From: an uncultured Eubacteriales bacterium
Lineage (GTDB): Bacteria; Bacillota; Clostridia; Oscillospirales; Oscillospiraceae
Direction: 5' to 3'
Assembly (NCBI GenBank): GCA_900540545.1
Contig: UQGJ01000005.1
Span: 85,683-149,682, forward strand
Length of the DNA: 64,000 nt
Of this stretch, positions 18,519 through 26,741 are shown one piece after another. The notes beneath the pieces are model-generated. The model made no database searches. It saw only the letters and a program-made list of their open reading frames with translations, and was not told the origin of the DNA. The position numbers and the translations under genes are program-made. The stretch's first letter is position 1. Each line of letters opens with the position of its first letter.

Positions 18519-18887
18519 TCAAAACGCATCCTCGATATAGTTGATTTTCGGCTGTTTCGTGGCCGTGCCCTCCGGAGCGTAGACCTCGGCCACGTCGAAG
18601 CGGGGCTGGAGGTCAGTGGGGTGCTCTGACAGGTACAATTCGGCGGAGGTGCGCAGTTTCCCCTGCTTCCGGGCGTCCACGAAGGCCCGGGCGGGGGCAA
18701 AGTCGGCGCTCTTGCGGAGCTTCACCTCTGTAAAGCAGATATACTGCCCATTTTCTGCAATCAGGTCGATTTCCCCGAACCGGCAGTGCCACCCGGCCGC
18801 CAGGAGCCGGTAGCCCTTCCGCCGCAGGTAGTCGGCCGTCTGGGCCTCTCCCCACCGGCCCAGGAGCTTGGTATCTCCGCCGCTCAT
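18519..18887 (-). CDS. yraN: YraN/UPF0102 family endonuclease-like protein
   Basis: This 122-residue protein has the restriction-endonuclease-like core GEIDLIAENGQYICFTEVKL (E, D and E-x-K positions) characteristic of UPF0102. The start LLGRWGEAQTADYLRRKGY is also typical. The family is almost always next to rnhB; a role in DNA repair or natural transformation has been suggested, but biochemical function is unsettled. It overlaps rnhB by 4 bp (ATGA). Confidence 0.9.
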   Translation of the reverse strand: MSGGDTKLLGRWGEAQTADYLRRKGYRLLAAGWHCRFGEIDLIAENGQYICFTEVKLRKSADFAPARAFVDARKQGKLRTSAELYLSEHPTDLQPRFDVAEVYAPEGTATKQPKINYIEDAF

Positions 18888-19486
18888 AGGTTTCTCAAAA
18901 AGGTCTTTCGGTGGATGGGACAGGGGCCGTACTGGCGGAGCAGCTCATAGTGGCGTTTGGTGGGATAGCCCTTGTGGCGCTCAAATTCATATTCCGGGTA
19001 GAGCTTTGCCATCTCCTCCATATAGCGGTCCCGGCTCACCTTGGCCAGGATGGAGGCGGCGGCGATATTGGCGCTGATGCTGTCCCCTTTTACTACGGTC
19101 TGATGTGGACAGGAGATTCCCCTGTCACGGTTGCCGTCAATCAGGGCGAACTCCGCCGCCGGGGCCAGGGCCTGGATGGCCCGGTCCATGGCCAGAAGGC
19201 GGGCGTTCAGGATATTGATCTGGTCGATGGTCCCGGCGTCCACGGCCTCGATGGCCCAGGCCACGGCCTGTTCCTTGATGAGGTCGAAGAGGACCGCCCG
19301 CTTTTTGGGGCTCACCTGCTTGGAGTCGTTGAGTCCAGGCAACGCCAGCCCGAAGGGCAGGATGACGGCGGCGGCGTAGACCGCCCCGGCTATGGGGCCG
19401 GCCCCGGCCTCGTCGGCGCCGCAAATCAACGCATAGCCCCTGGCGCGGCACTCCCGCTCTACGGTCCAGAGGTCAGACCGCACCAT
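18884..19486 (-). CDS. rnhB: Ribonuclease HII
   Basis: This 200-residue enzyme removes ribonucleotides and RNA primers from DNA-RNA hybrids. The signature CGADEAGAGPIAG carries the first catalytic Asp/Glu pair; the later acidic residue is in FALIDGNRD (D), and the C-terminal helix reads KGYPTKRHYELLRQYG. It overlaps rbgA by 14 bp, and the rbgA-rnhB pair is conserved in Firmicutes. Confidence 0.95.
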   Translation of the reverse strand: MVRSDLWTVERECRARGYALICGADEAGAGPIAGAVYAAAVILPFGLALPGLNDSKQVSPKKRAVLFDLIKEQAVAWAIEAVDAGTIDQINILNARLLAMDRAIQALAPAAEFALIDGNRDRGISCPHQTVVKGDSISANIAAASILAKVSRDRYMEEMAKLYPEYEFERHKGYPTKRHYELLRQYGPCPIHRKTFLRNL

Positions 19487-20345
19487 GGCCGCTCTCCCCT
19501 TCCGGCGCTTCCAGTGTAAAGCGCCCCAGCTTGCCGCCTCGGAACTCGTCCAGCAGGACCTTTGCCATGCGCTCGGTGTCCACCTCGCCGCCGGAGACCA
19601 GGAAGCCCCGCTTTTTTCCGGCGGCCTCCAGCAGTTCCCAGCCCTGCATGTCGTCCTGGGGGGTGATTTTATAGCGCTCGGTGAGGGCCTGGGGATACCG
19701 CCGGGCCAGCAGGGTCATCAGGTCGCAGGCAAGGCCCTCGGCGTCCATGATCTCGTCCTTGATGGCCCCGGTGAAGGCCAGCTTCTTCCCCACCGACTGG
19801 TCTTCGAACTTGGGCCAGAGGATGCCGGGGGTGTCCAGCAGGTCCAGGCCCGCGTCCACACTGACCCACTGCTTGCCCCGGGTGACGCCGGGGCGGTCCT
19901 GGGCCTTGGCAGATTTCCGCTTGGCGACCTTATTAATGAAGGTGGACTTGCCCACGTTGGGCACCCCCACCACCATGACCCGCACCGGGCGGCCCACCTG
20001 GCCCTTCTCCCGCCAGCGGGCGATCTGCTCCTTGAGGGCCGTTTTGATGACGGCGGCGAACTGGTTCACGCCGCTGCCCGACTTACTGTCGGTCTCCAGG
20101 ACGGCGAAGCCCCGGTCCCGGAAATACTGGCCCCAGACCTTGTTCATGGCCGGGTCGGCCTGGTCCGCCCGGTTGAGGACGATGAGCCGGGGCTTGTCCC
20201 CCACGATGCCGTCGATGTCCGGGTTCCGGCTGGACAGGGGGATGCGGGCGTCGATGACCTCGGCCACCAGGTCCACCAGCTTGAGGTCGGCCTCCATCTG
20301 CCGCCGGGTCTTGGTCATATGTCCGGGATACCACTGGATATCCAT
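19473..20345 (-). CDS. rbgA: Ribosome biogenesis GTPase RbgA (YlqF)
   Basis: This 290-residue circularly permuted GTPase is required for late 50S assembly. The permuted order is visible: G4 (LNRADQAD) comes before G1 (GVPNVGKSTFINK) and G3 (DTPGILWP). The start MDIQWYPGHMTKT is the family hallmark (WFPGHMAK type). A perfect TATAAT lies about 35 bp upstream, and the gene is separated from rplS by a strong terminator. Confidence 0.95.
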   Translation of the reverse strand: MDIQWYPGHMTKTRRQMEADLKLVDLVAEVIDARIPLSSRNPDIDGIVGDKPRLIVLNRADQADPAMNKVWGQYFRDRGFAVLETDSKSGSGVNQFAAVIKTALKEQIARWREKGQVGRPVRVMVVGVPNVGKSTFINKVAKRKSAKAQDRPGVTRGKQWVSVDAGLDLLDTPGILWPKFEDQSVGKKLAFTGAIKDEIMDAEGLACDLMTLLARRYPQALTERYKITPQDDMQGWELLEAAGKKRGFLVSGGEVDTERMAKVLLDEFRGGKLGRFTLEAPEGESGHGAV

Positions 20346-20395
20346 TGCGCTTCCTCCGTTTCAAAAGTATCCTCATTATACACAAGATATAGGTA

Positions 20396-20441
20396 AAAAA
20401 AAAGAGTCTCCCCCAACTTTTTGAAAAAGTCGGGGGAGACG
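20396..20441 (-). terminator. Rho-independent terminator of rplS
   Basis: Minus-strand stem GTCTCCCCCGACTTTTT with near-perfect complement, followed by a run of at least nine T. Confidence 0.88.
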
Positions 20442-20459
20442 TTTTCTGCGGTGGATGGC

Positions 20460-20801
20460 TTACAGCTTCTCCTTGATCTTGGCGCTCTTGCCCACGCGGT
20501 CGCGCAGGTAGTAGAGCTTGGCGCGGCGCACCTTACCGGAGCGGACGACCTCGATCTTCTCGATGATGGGAGAATGAAGGGGGAACACCTTCTCCACGCC
20601 CACGCCGTAGGACATGCGGCGGACGGTGAAGGTCTCGGCGATGCCACCGTGCTTCTTAGCGATGACGGTGCCCTCGAAGACCTGGATACGCTCCCGGTTG
20701 CCTTCCTTGACGTGCAGGTGCACGCGGACAGTGTCGCCCACTTCCACCTTGGGGGGCTCGGCCTTCTGGTACTTCTCGCTGAATGTTTTCATCAGATCCA
20801 T
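20460..20801 (-). CDS. rplS: 50S ribosomal protein L19
   Basis: This 113-residue L19 sits at the 30S-50S interface. Conserved stretches are [21 protein letters not shown] (here [20 protein letters not shown]), [28 protein letters not shown] and [17 protein letters not shown]. It is transcribed alone, with its own promoter, leader and terminator. In Bacillus it is directly after trmD; here trmD is 20 kb away on the other strand. Confidence 0.97.
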   Translation of the reverse strand: MDLMKTFSEKYQKAEPPKVEVGDTVRVHLHVKEGNRERIQVFEGTVIAKKHGGIAETFTVRRMSYGVGVEKVFPLHSPIIEKIEVVRSGKVRRAKLYYLRDRVGKSAKIKEKL

Positions 20802-20898
20802 GGTAGTTTCCTCCTAATATATAGGCGTTCATGCCAACCATTCCGTGCCGCGCACCCCTTGGGCCGCAGCGGCTGCAGAGGACCGCCCTTTTTCAGAC
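20802..20898 (-). promoter_or_regulatory. Structured 5' leader of rplS (possible L19 autoregulatory leader)
   Basis: About 95 nt separate the predicted start of transcription from the rplS ATG. It holds small GC hairpins such as GTGC-GCG-GCAC and the segment CTGCAGCCGCTGCGG. Firmicutes often carry an L19 leader RNA here. I cannot verify a covariance match by eye. Confidence 0.3.
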
Positions 20899-20904
20899 CG
20901 TAAT

Positions 20905-20933
20905 ATGATACCATGTTGGGGAGGAAAATGCAA
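20905..20933 (-). promoter_or_regulatory. Sigma-A promoter of rplS
   Basis: Minus-strand TTGCAT (20933-20928) and TATCAT (20910-20905) are spaced by 17 bp. Confidence 0.6.
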
Positions 20934-20940
20934 GCAATAT

Positions 20941-21558
20941 TTACGTTCTCCGCGCCTTTTGCGCCTGTTTCTCCCTTTTGGGCTGAAAGAGGCCGGCGGA
21001 GAGCCACAGGGCCATGACCAGCAGGGTGAAGTTGGTCCCCGTCCGCCAGAGGAGGGCCGCGCCGGAGGCGGTCAGCGCGGCCACCAGCAGCGCAGAGCAA
21101 AGCTGCGCCCCCCGGCGGGCCCATTCCGGGCTGAGCAGGGCGGTCAGGAGGATGGAAAAGGCCCGCCCCCCGTCCAGAGGCCAGATGGGCAGCAGATTGA
21201 AGACCCCCAGGGAGAGGTTCAGTCCGGCGAAAAGGTAGAGGACCTCCCTGCCGCCCGCCAGTGTGGCCGACAGCCAGGCCAGGGCCAGGTTGACCCCGGG
21301 GCCGGCCAGGAGAGCGGCCAGCTCCCGGCCGTAGGACAGGGGCCTGCGCCGGTCCAGTCCCATGTCACCCCCCACGGCGGTGAGCCGGAAGTAGGTGATG
21401 CGCCCGCCCAGAAGCCGCACGGCGGCATAGTGGCCCAGCTCGTGGAGGCCCATGGCCAGCCCGGCCCACAGGAGGGTCCCGTCGGTGTCCAGATAAAACA
21501 GCAGGGCGGCCACCAGGAGGAAGCCGCCCGTCAGCTCCACTTTGCCCCAGCGCAGCAT
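20941..21558 (-). CDS. SpoIVFB-like intramembrane site-2 protease (M50)
   Basis: This 205-residue multi-pass protein has zinc motif HELGH at about residue 40 and the partner aspartate motif NLLPIWPLDGGR at about 125. SpoIVFB cleaves pro-sigma-K in the mother cell during Bacillus sporulation. The gene begins 3 bp after a membrane-anchored M23 protein that occupies the spoIVFA position, which supports the assignment. It lacks a C-terminal CBS domain visible in Bacillus SpoIVFB, as is common in Clostridia. Confidence 0.85.
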   Translation of the reverse strand: MLRWGKVELTGGFLLVAALLFYLDTDGTLLWAGLAMGLHELGHYAAVRLLGGRITYFRLTAVGGDMGLDRRRPLSYGRELAALLAGPGVNLALAWLSATLAGGREVLYLFAGLNLSLGVFNLLPIWPLDGGRAFSILLTALLSPEWARRGAQLCSALLVAALTASGAALLWRTGTNFTLLVMALWLSAGLFQPKREKQAQKARRT

Positions 21559-21561
21559 AGG

Positions 21562-22575
21562 CTATTCCGTCTCGATATAGTAGAGGGGGTTGAGCAGCTC
21601 GCCGTTGAGCTTGAGCTCAAAGTGGAGGTGGGCGCCGGTGGTCTCCCCGGTGTCCCCCACCTCGGCCACCTTCTCCCCCATCTTCACGGTCTGCCCCGGT
21701 TGGACGCACAGCTTGCTGCAGTGGGCATAAAAGGAGGTCACGCCGCCGTCGTGCTTGATTTGCAGGTACTGCCCATAGGCCGGACTCTCCCCGATGTAGT
21801 CCACCACGCCGTCGGCAAAGGCGCCGATGGGGTCCCCATAAGGGGCGGCCAGGTCGGCCCCGGCGTGGAACTTTTCGCCGCCCTCGATGGGGTGCTCCCG
21901 CCAGCCGTAGCTGGAGGAGACGGGCGCCATCACCGGCGCGGCGGTGGCGTCCAGGCCCAAGGGGAGCCGGTCCATGGTGGCGTTGTCCGGCAGCGCCGGG
22001 CCGGTATAGACGGGCTGCGGCTCCGGCGGCAGGACCGCCTCCGGGGTCGGCTCGGGCTGGGCCGTCGGCGGCGGGACCTGGTTGGCGGGCTGGGCCGTCG
22101 GCGGCGGGACCTGGTTGGCGGGCTGGGCCGCCAGGGCGGGGACGGCGGCGAACCGGCGGGCCAAAATATCTTCGGTATCGGGATCGGACAGCAGAAAGGC
22201 CATCTCCTGGTAATAGGCCGGAGCGTGTTCCTTCGGCCCCGCAAAGACCTGGGCGGCGGGCTGGCCGCCCGCGAACACATCGACCCACAGGCCCTCTAAG
22301 GTATCCACCACGGGCTCTTTATTTTCGATGGCCCGCCCCAAATTGGCGAAGGCGGCGGTGAAGTCCGTGTCGGTCTGAAGCACCTCCAACAGGTCCTGCC
22401 GGACGGCCTCCAGTTTTTCCGGGAATACCCCCCGGCCCAGGAACACCACCAGAAAGAGCGCCGTACAGACGCATAGCTGCACCAGCCGCCGCTGCTCCCT
22501 GGGCGCCAGGGAAACGCTCCGCCGTTTGTGGGTCGGCCGCCTTCTCGGCGCCTGATTGGTATAGGTGGTCTCCAT
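21562..22575 (-). CDS. SpoIVFA-like membrane-anchored M23 metallopeptidase
   Basis: This 337-residue type II membrane protein has a basic cytoplasmic N-terminus (1-32), one membrane segment (about 33-50, LVQLCVCTALFLVVFLG) and an extracytoplasmic region. A Pro/Gln-rich linker contains two exact copies of AQPANQVPPPT. A C-terminal M23 domain (215-337) keeps the LytM metal residues HAGAD and HLHF, so it may be catalytically active, unlike classical SpoIVFA. Its position immediately before a spoIVFB-like gene indicates a sporulation role. Confidence 0.82.
   Translation of the reverse strand: METTYTNQAPRRRPTHKRRSVSLAPREQRRLVQLCVCTALFLVVFLGRGVFPEKLEAVRQDLLEVLQTDTDFTAAFANLGRAIENKEPVVDTLEGLWVDVFAGGQPAAQVFAGPKEHAPAYYQEMAFLLSDPDTEDILARRFAAVPALAAQPANQVPPPTAQPANQVPPPTAQPEPTPEAVLPPEPQPVYTGPALPDNATMDRLPLGLDATAAPVMAPVSSSYGWREHPIEGGEKFHAGADLAAPYGDPIGAFADGVVDYIGESPAYGQYLQIKHDGGVTSFYAHCSKLCVQPGQTVKMGEKVAEVGDTGETTGAHLHFELKLNGELLNPLYYIETE
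22054..22119. repeat. 33-bp tandem duplication inside the M23 gene
   Basis: Positions 22054-22086 and 22087-22119 are identical, and the first 11 bases repeat again from 22120. They encode two 11-residue Pro-rich linker units. Confidence 0.95.
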
Positions 22576-22670
22576 GCCCCATCCTCCCGTCTTTTGTTTC
22601 AGGTACCCAAGTATATTCGGACGGGCTGTGGGTTATGTATGGCGGGCAGGAAAAAGCCGCCCCTGTGTCA

Positions 22671-22841
22671 TCAGGAGCGGCGGGCCAGTTCGGCCATGGA
22701 CATCAGGCGGTCGAAGGTGTCCACATTTTTATAGCTGGGCCGGATACGGTCCTGGATATAGCTGGGGAGTTCGTCGAAGTACTCCTCCGCGTTCCGGTCG
22801 TGGCGGAACAGGGCGTACATGTCGTCGTACTGCTGGCGCAT
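22671..22841 (-). CDS. Small hypothetical protein, 56 aa
   Basis: This short, charged, soluble protein begins MRQQYDDMYALFRHDRNAEE and ends MSMAELARRS. I do not recognise it. The start at 22841 is preceded by GAGGTGAG at a suitable distance; an upstream GTG at 22853 would place the ribosome site inside the gene. Codon use is like its neighbours. It lies upstream of the spoIVF-like pair on the same strand and could be in the same transcript. Confidence 0.6.
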   Translation of the reverse strand: MRQQYDDMYALFRHDRNAEEYFDELPSYIQDRIRPSYKNVDTFDRLMSMAELARRS

Positions 22842-22966
22842 CGCTTTTCTCACCTCACAGGGGTAGGATGCGCCGTTTGCGGTCCCCGCAACCGTGGAAA
22901 ATGCAGGGACACATTGCCGTTTTCCGGAATAAGATGGAGGAGACTCCCGGAAAGGCAGGTTTTTTC

Positions 22967-23608
22967 ATGCACCTTGTGGCCATGCTGCTGGAAGCGGCCG
23001 TTTTGGCGTCCTCCCTCTCCCTGGACGCCTTCATTGCCAGCTTTGCCTATGGCAGCAATAAAATAAAAATCCCCTTCTCCTCCGTGATGGTCATCGACCT
23101 GGTCTGCGGCGGTATCCTGGGCGCTTCCCTCTTTTTGGGGGCGCTGCTCCGGCCGTATCTCTCTCCCGGCGTCAGCAACATGATCTGTTTTCTGATTTTA
23201 TTTGTCATCGGCCTGGTCAAGCTCCTGGACAATCTCACCAAGGCTCTGATTCGAAAGCACGGCGGCCTGTCCAGGGACATCCAGTTTTCCCTGTGCAACC
23301 TCCGCTTTGTTTTGAACGTCTATGCCGACCCGGAAAAGGCGGACGTGGACTGCTCCAAGAGCATCTCCTTCGCCGAGGCGTTCTCCCTGTCCATCGCCCT
23401 CTCCCTGGACGGGATGGCCGTGGGGTTCGGCGCGGCCCTGGGCGACGTCAACAGTCTGGCGGTCTTCCTGGCCTCCCTGCTGACCAACGCCGGGGCGGTC
23501 CTCCTGGGGGCCCACATCGGCAACCGCATTGCCGCCAGCCTGCGCTTCAACGTGGCCTGGCTGTCCGGCGCGATTCTCATTGTCATGGCCGTTTTGAAAA
23601 TCGTATGA
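22967..23608 (+). CDS. ytaF: Sporulation membrane protein YtaF (MntP-like)
   Basis: This 213-residue protein has six hydrophobic helices in two homologous halves. Each half starts with an SLSLDAF / SLDGMAVGFG motif, the conserved aspartate-bearing signature of the MntP/YtaF family. The central insert ADPEKADVDCSKSISFAEAF is typical of YtaF. MntP relatives export manganese; YtaF is sporulation-linked in Bacillus with no proven substrate. The start at 22967 has AAGGCAGG upstream. It converges on ogt with only 8 bp between stops. Confidence 0.88.
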   Translation: MHLVAMLLEAAVLASSLSLDAFIASFAYGSNKIKIPFSSVMVIDLVCGGILGASLFLGALLRPYLSPGVSNMICFLILFVIGLVKLLDNLTKALIRKHGGLSRDIQFSLCNLRFVLNVYADPEKADVDCSKSISFAEAFSLSIALSLDGMAVGFGAALGDVNSLAVFLASLLTNAGAVLLGAHIGNRIAASLRFNVAWLSGAILIVMAVLKIV

Positions 23609-23616
23609 CAGCGGGC

Positions 23617-24156
23617 TTATAGGGCCGTCCCCTTGGCCGGGACGGTGAACCGGGACAAATCGACGCCCTCCAGCTCCAGGAGCTTGATTTTCCGGGCGAT
23701 GCCACCGGCGTAGCCGGTCAGGCTCCCGCCCGCACCCACCACCCGGTGGCAGGGGATGATGATGGAAATCGGGTTGTGCCCCACCGCGCCGCCCACGGCC
23801 TGGCCGGACATGGACTCCCTGCCCAGACGGCTTGCCGCTTTTTTTGCGATTTCACCGTAGGTGGTCACCTCCCCATAGGGGATCTCACACAGGCTTTGCC
23901 ACACCGTCTGGCGAAACTCGCTCCCCGCGGGGCGCAGCGGCAGCTCGGAAATGCTGGGCTGGTTTCCCTGGAAATATCGGTCCAGCCACGCTTTCGCAGC
24001 GTGGAACACGGGCAGGTCGTCCCGCGCTGCCGTCCCCTTTGGCAGCGTCCCGCCAAAGTATTTCTGCCCCTCGATCCAAAGGCCTGTCAGAGCGTCCCCA
24101 ACGCAGGACAGGGTGAGCCGCCCCACCGGGGATGGGTATGTTGTGAAATAGTACAT
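23617..24156 (-). CDS. ogt: Methylated-DNA-protein-cysteine S-methyltransferase
   Basis: This 179-residue suicide DNA repair protein takes the alkyl group from O6-alkylguanine. The acceptor is C136 in the invariant IIPCHRVVG motif. The helix-turn-helix region (FRQTVWQSLCEIPYGEVTTYGEIA) is intact. The start at 24156 is chosen because the in-frame sequence upstream runs into the tRNA terminator and tRNA gene. Confidence 0.95.
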   Translation of the reverse strand: MYYFTTYPSPVGRLTLSCVGDALTGLWIEGQKYFGGTLPKGTAARDDLPVFHAAKAWLDRYFQGNQPSISELPLRPAGSEFRQTVWQSLCEIPYGEVTTYGEIAKKAASRLGRESMSGQAVGGAVGHNPISIIIPCHRVVGAGGSLTGYAGGIARKIKLLELEGVDLSRFTVPAKGTAL

Positions 24157-24197
24157 ATGGAACCCCTTTATGCGTTCTGTCTGTGTGATGTAGAACG

Positions 24198-24237
24198 AAA
24201 AAACCGTTGAAATCCTTCTGGATTTCAACGGTTTTCG
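24198..24237 (-). terminator. Terminator of tRNA-Pro(GGG)
   Basis: Perfect 12-bp stem (CCGTTGAAATCC at 24204-24215 with its complement at 24220-24231) and a T6 run on the minus strand. Confidence 0.9.
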
Positions 24238-24243
24238 TTGTCT

Positions 24244-24320
24244 TGGTCCGAGTGACTGGATTCGAACCAGCGGCCTCTTGAACCCCATTCAAGCGCGATA
24301 CCAAACTTCGCCACACCCGG
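24244..24320 (-). tRNA. tRNA-Pro (anticodon GGG)
   Basis: 77 nt including the encoded CCA. The acceptor stem CCGGGTG pairs with CACTCGG. The anticodon stem CTTGA/TCAAG encloses ATGGGGT, giving anticodon GGG. The T-loop is TTCGAAT. Confidence 0.93.
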
Positions 24321-24344
24321 ATTTCGTCCCTGAAGGACTTAGAT

Positions 24345-24373
24345 ATATTAGCATATCCAAAGACAACATGCAA
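24345..24373 (-). promoter_or_regulatory. Promoter of tRNA-Pro(GGG)
   Basis: TTGCAT (24373-24368), 17-bp spacer, TAATAT (24350-24345). The rest of 24321-24476 is AT-rich with no other clear feature. Confidence 0.55.
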
Positions 24374-24476
24374 GTGTTTTTTTCGCTTTTCAGGAAAATA
24401 TTTATTGGGGGCATCGGAAGTGAGGCGCAAGCTGTTGGAGTGACTATATTCTTTATAATGATAATAAAAGGGAGAA

Positions 24477-25423
24477 TTATCCCTCAAATATACCAAAGAT
24501 TCCATTAAATCCCCATCGGCGTAGTTTTATTTTTTTAGTTCTTAATGAATTAATATTTTGAGTCTCAGATACTGTAAAATACCATACTGCGTCTTTAGAA
24601 ATACTATTAATTATTTTTTTAATATATATGCTATCAACCTTCCCATAACTAAAGCCGTAAGAGTAGACCTTATCAACCTCTATGGTAAGATTTTTAAAAA
24701 ATTTATCGTACTTTTTAAGTGGTAATTGGGTGTCTTTTTTAAATGACATTACCATATCATCTAGAAATGATGATCCCAAACAAGGACCGGTATCATCCCC
24801 AATACATGAGGCATATGTTACATTATCTAGACCATGACCGAATATGAGATTTTGCCCAACTCTGTTGTGTATATGAATAACCTTTTTGATGCCATATAAT
24901 GCTTGCAATGTCTTCGTATAGTTAAACGTAAGAAATCTATTATCGGGCTTTGAAAAGAGCTCTTTCAGCGACTCATGGCATAAAAAATCTCCATGATCTA
25001 TTTGTGCCTGAATGTCTTTTATCCACATGCGGAAAAGTTCTTGCCACATTTTTGCGCAATTAATGAAACCGCTGGTAAGTATATCAATATATAATAGGTA
25101 TTGTTTCATCAATTCGTTGTCTTCTTCAGTCTCATTTTCTTTTGGTTTGCCAACGGAAGTTTGTGGTTAAAGTTTACAAGTGCTAATGCTTCTTCAAAAT
25201 TCGACCAGTTTTCTCCCGCTACTTTATCCATTGCGCTTAGAAGAATTTCGGCCGCAAATTCTTGCGCTTCTATGGCATTGCAATCTTCCCAATACACAAT
25301 TTTATCGCGAAACATGATAGCTTCTGGATGTAGATTAATTATAAATGATCTAAAATCAGAATATTTTGTTGGAATACCATGCGCAATGTCAAATCCGTTA
25401 CCCAATAAAAAAAGAGCACTCAT
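24477..25423 (-). pseudogene. AbiH-family phage abortive infection gene, frameshifted
   Basis: Two consecutive reading frames (25423-25109 and 25112-24477) together give one AbiH-like protein of about 315 residues. The N-terminal part has LFLLGNGFDIAHGIPTKYSDF, and the C-terminal part has FLTFNYTKTLQALYG with VIHIHN and FGHGL, in the right order. The second frame continues upstream as an acidic stretch (KENETEEDNELMKQ) up to an A4 run at 25140-25143. Adding one A there restores a single frame, so a 1-base deletion (or sequencing error) is the simplest reading. The gene is far lower in GC than its neighbours, indicating recent transfer. It has a good AGGAGG ribosome site. Confidence 0.8.
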
Positions 25424-25711
25424 TTTCTCCTCCTGACTATGGATAGTATATTACGGCGGCTTCGCCGCAGCAAGAGGCCGCGGGGTCTAAGTTAGGGGGA
25501 TTCCTCCGCCCTGTCATTTCTCACCGGTGCGCACAGCGGTGAGAAATCCGCATCTTTTGTCCCAAAAACAGGAAGAAAGAACGGATTCCTCGCCAGTTTG
25601 AGAACTGGTTTGAAATGACACACTTAGGAAACTCTGGTTAACTTAATGACATTGGGGTTCAGGGGTGGGCTTTATAAAAGAAGAAAGTATCTACTTTCGT
25701 AGATACTCTCC
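25424..25711. other. Intergenic segment with several inverted repeats, upstream of abiH
   Basis: No gene is visible. It holds an 11-bp inverted repeat (ATTTCTCACCG at 25516-25526, complement at 25537-25547), TGTCATTTC (25513-25521) mirrored as GAAATGACA (25612-25620), a hairpin CCAGTT-TGAG-AACTGG (25592-25607), and a terminator-like stem AGTATCTAC/GTAGATACT near 25686-25708 just downstream of tRNA-Pro(CGG). An abiH promoter may be TTGCTG-17-TATACT just upstream of its ribosome site. Confidence 0.5.
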
Positions 25712-25788
25712 TGGTCGGAGTGGCGGGATTCGAACCCGCGGCCTCTTGGTCCCGAACCAAGCGCGATACCAAGCTTCGCCACACCCCG
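25712..25788 (-). tRNA. tRNA-Pro (anticodon CGG)
   Basis: 77 nt including the encoded CCA. The acceptor CGGGGTG pairs with CACTCCG, and the anticodon stem CTTGG/CCAAG encloses TTCGGGA, giving anticodon CGG. It is highly similar to the tRNA-Pro 1.4 kb away. Confidence 0.95.
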
Positions 25789-25806
25789 ATATGCAGTTAC
25801 TGACCT

Positions 25807-25835
25807 ATTATAATCACTGGGTCATGGATTGTCAA
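25807..25835 (-). promoter_or_regulatory. Consensus promoter of tRNA-Pro(CGG)
   Basis: A perfect TTGACA (25835-25830), 17-bp spacer and perfect TATAAT (25812-25807). Confidence 0.85.
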
Positions 25836-25842
25836 GCGGGAA

Positions 25843-25881
25843 AAGCGGCGACCCCCCTGTCCTTTCGTGGGGGCGCCGCTT
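25843..25881 (-). terminator. Terminator of the folD operon
   Basis: Stem AAGCGGCG-(A)-CCCCC with GGGGG-CGCCGCTT, followed on the minus strand by TTTTCCC. Confidence 0.65.
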
Positions 25882-25898
25882 CCCTGCTTATACTCTTT

Positions 25899-26741
25899 TT
25901 ATTTCCCGTGCCGGTGGGCGGCCTCCAGGGTGTTGACCAGAAGCATAGCCCGGGTCATGGGGCCCACGCCGCCGGGGACGGGGGTGATGAAGGACGCCTT
26001 CTCGCTGACGGCGGGGTAGTCCACGTCGCCGCAGAGTTTGCCCTCGTCGTTGCGGTTCATGGCCACGTCGATGACCACGGCCCCCTCCTTTACCATATCG
26101 GCGGTGACGATGTTCCGCTTCCCCACCGCCGCCACCAGGATGTCGGCCCGGCGGCAGACCTCGCCCAAGTCCCTGGTGCGGGAGTGGCAGATGGTGACGG
26201 TGCCGTGGGCGGCCAGCAGCAGCATGGCCATGGGCTTGCCCACGATGTTGCTCCGGCCCACCACCACGCACTCCTTGCCCTTGGGGTCCACGCCGTACTC
26301 CTTGAGCATCTCCATGACCCCGGCGGGGGTGCAGGGCACGAAGCCCTTCTGGCCCGTGGACAGGCGGCCCACGTTCACCGGGTGGAAGCCGTCCACGTCC
26401 TTGTCCGGGTCGATCGCCAGCAGGACCTGCTGCTCATCGAAGCCCTCCGGCAGGGGGAGCTGGCAGAGGATGCCGTCGATGTCCTCCCGGCGATTCAACT
26501 CGTCGATGATGTCCAAAAGCTGCTGCTGGGTCGCGTCGGCGGGGAGGGCGTACTCCTCGCTGTAAATGCCGCACTCGGCACAGTCCTTCTTCTTGCTGTT
26601 GACGTATGTACGGGAGGCCTGGTTGTCCCCCACGATGATGACCGCCAGGCCGGGCCGCCGGGTCATCCCCTGCACCTCTTCGGTGATCCTCGCCTTACAC
26701 TTGGCTGCCAGGGCCTTGCCGTCAATGATGGTCGCCGCCAT
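25899..26741 (-). CDS. folD: Bifunctional methylenetetrahydrofolate dehydrogenase/cyclohydrolase
   Basis: This 280-residue FolD interconverts 5,10-methylene- and 10-formyl-THF for one-carbon supply. Conserved features are [14 protein letters not shown] (active-site Tyr and Lys), the substrate loop [14 protein letters not shown], the NADP-binding [15 protein letters not shown], and the C-terminal [14 protein letters not shown]. It overlaps the lgt stop by 20 bp. Confidence 0.96.
   Translation of the reverse strand: MAATIIDGKALAAKCKARITEEVQGMTRRPGLAVIIVGDNQASRTYVNSKKKDCAECGIYSEEYALPADATQQQLLDIIDELNRREDIDGILCQLPLPEGFDEQQVLLAIDPDKDVDGFHPVNVGRLSTGQKGFVPCTPAGVMEMLKEYGVDPKGKECVVVGRSNIVGKPMAMLLLAAHGTVTICHSRTRDLGEVCRRADILVAAVGKRNIVTADMVKEGAVVIDVAMNRNDEGKLCGDVDYPAVSEKASFITPVPGGVGPMTRAMLLVNTLEAAHRHGK

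Noticed and set aside
24477..25112. Second abiH half as an independent gene starting with TTG
   Set aside because: Its upstream frame continues as natural AbiH-like sequence, there is no ribosome site, and the two halves complete one family; treated as one frameshifted gene.
25137..25146. Programmed -1 frameshifting to make full AbiH
   Set aside because: The site CAAAAG lacks a standard slippery heptamer and no strong downstream hairpin is visible; a 1-base deletion or read error is simpler.
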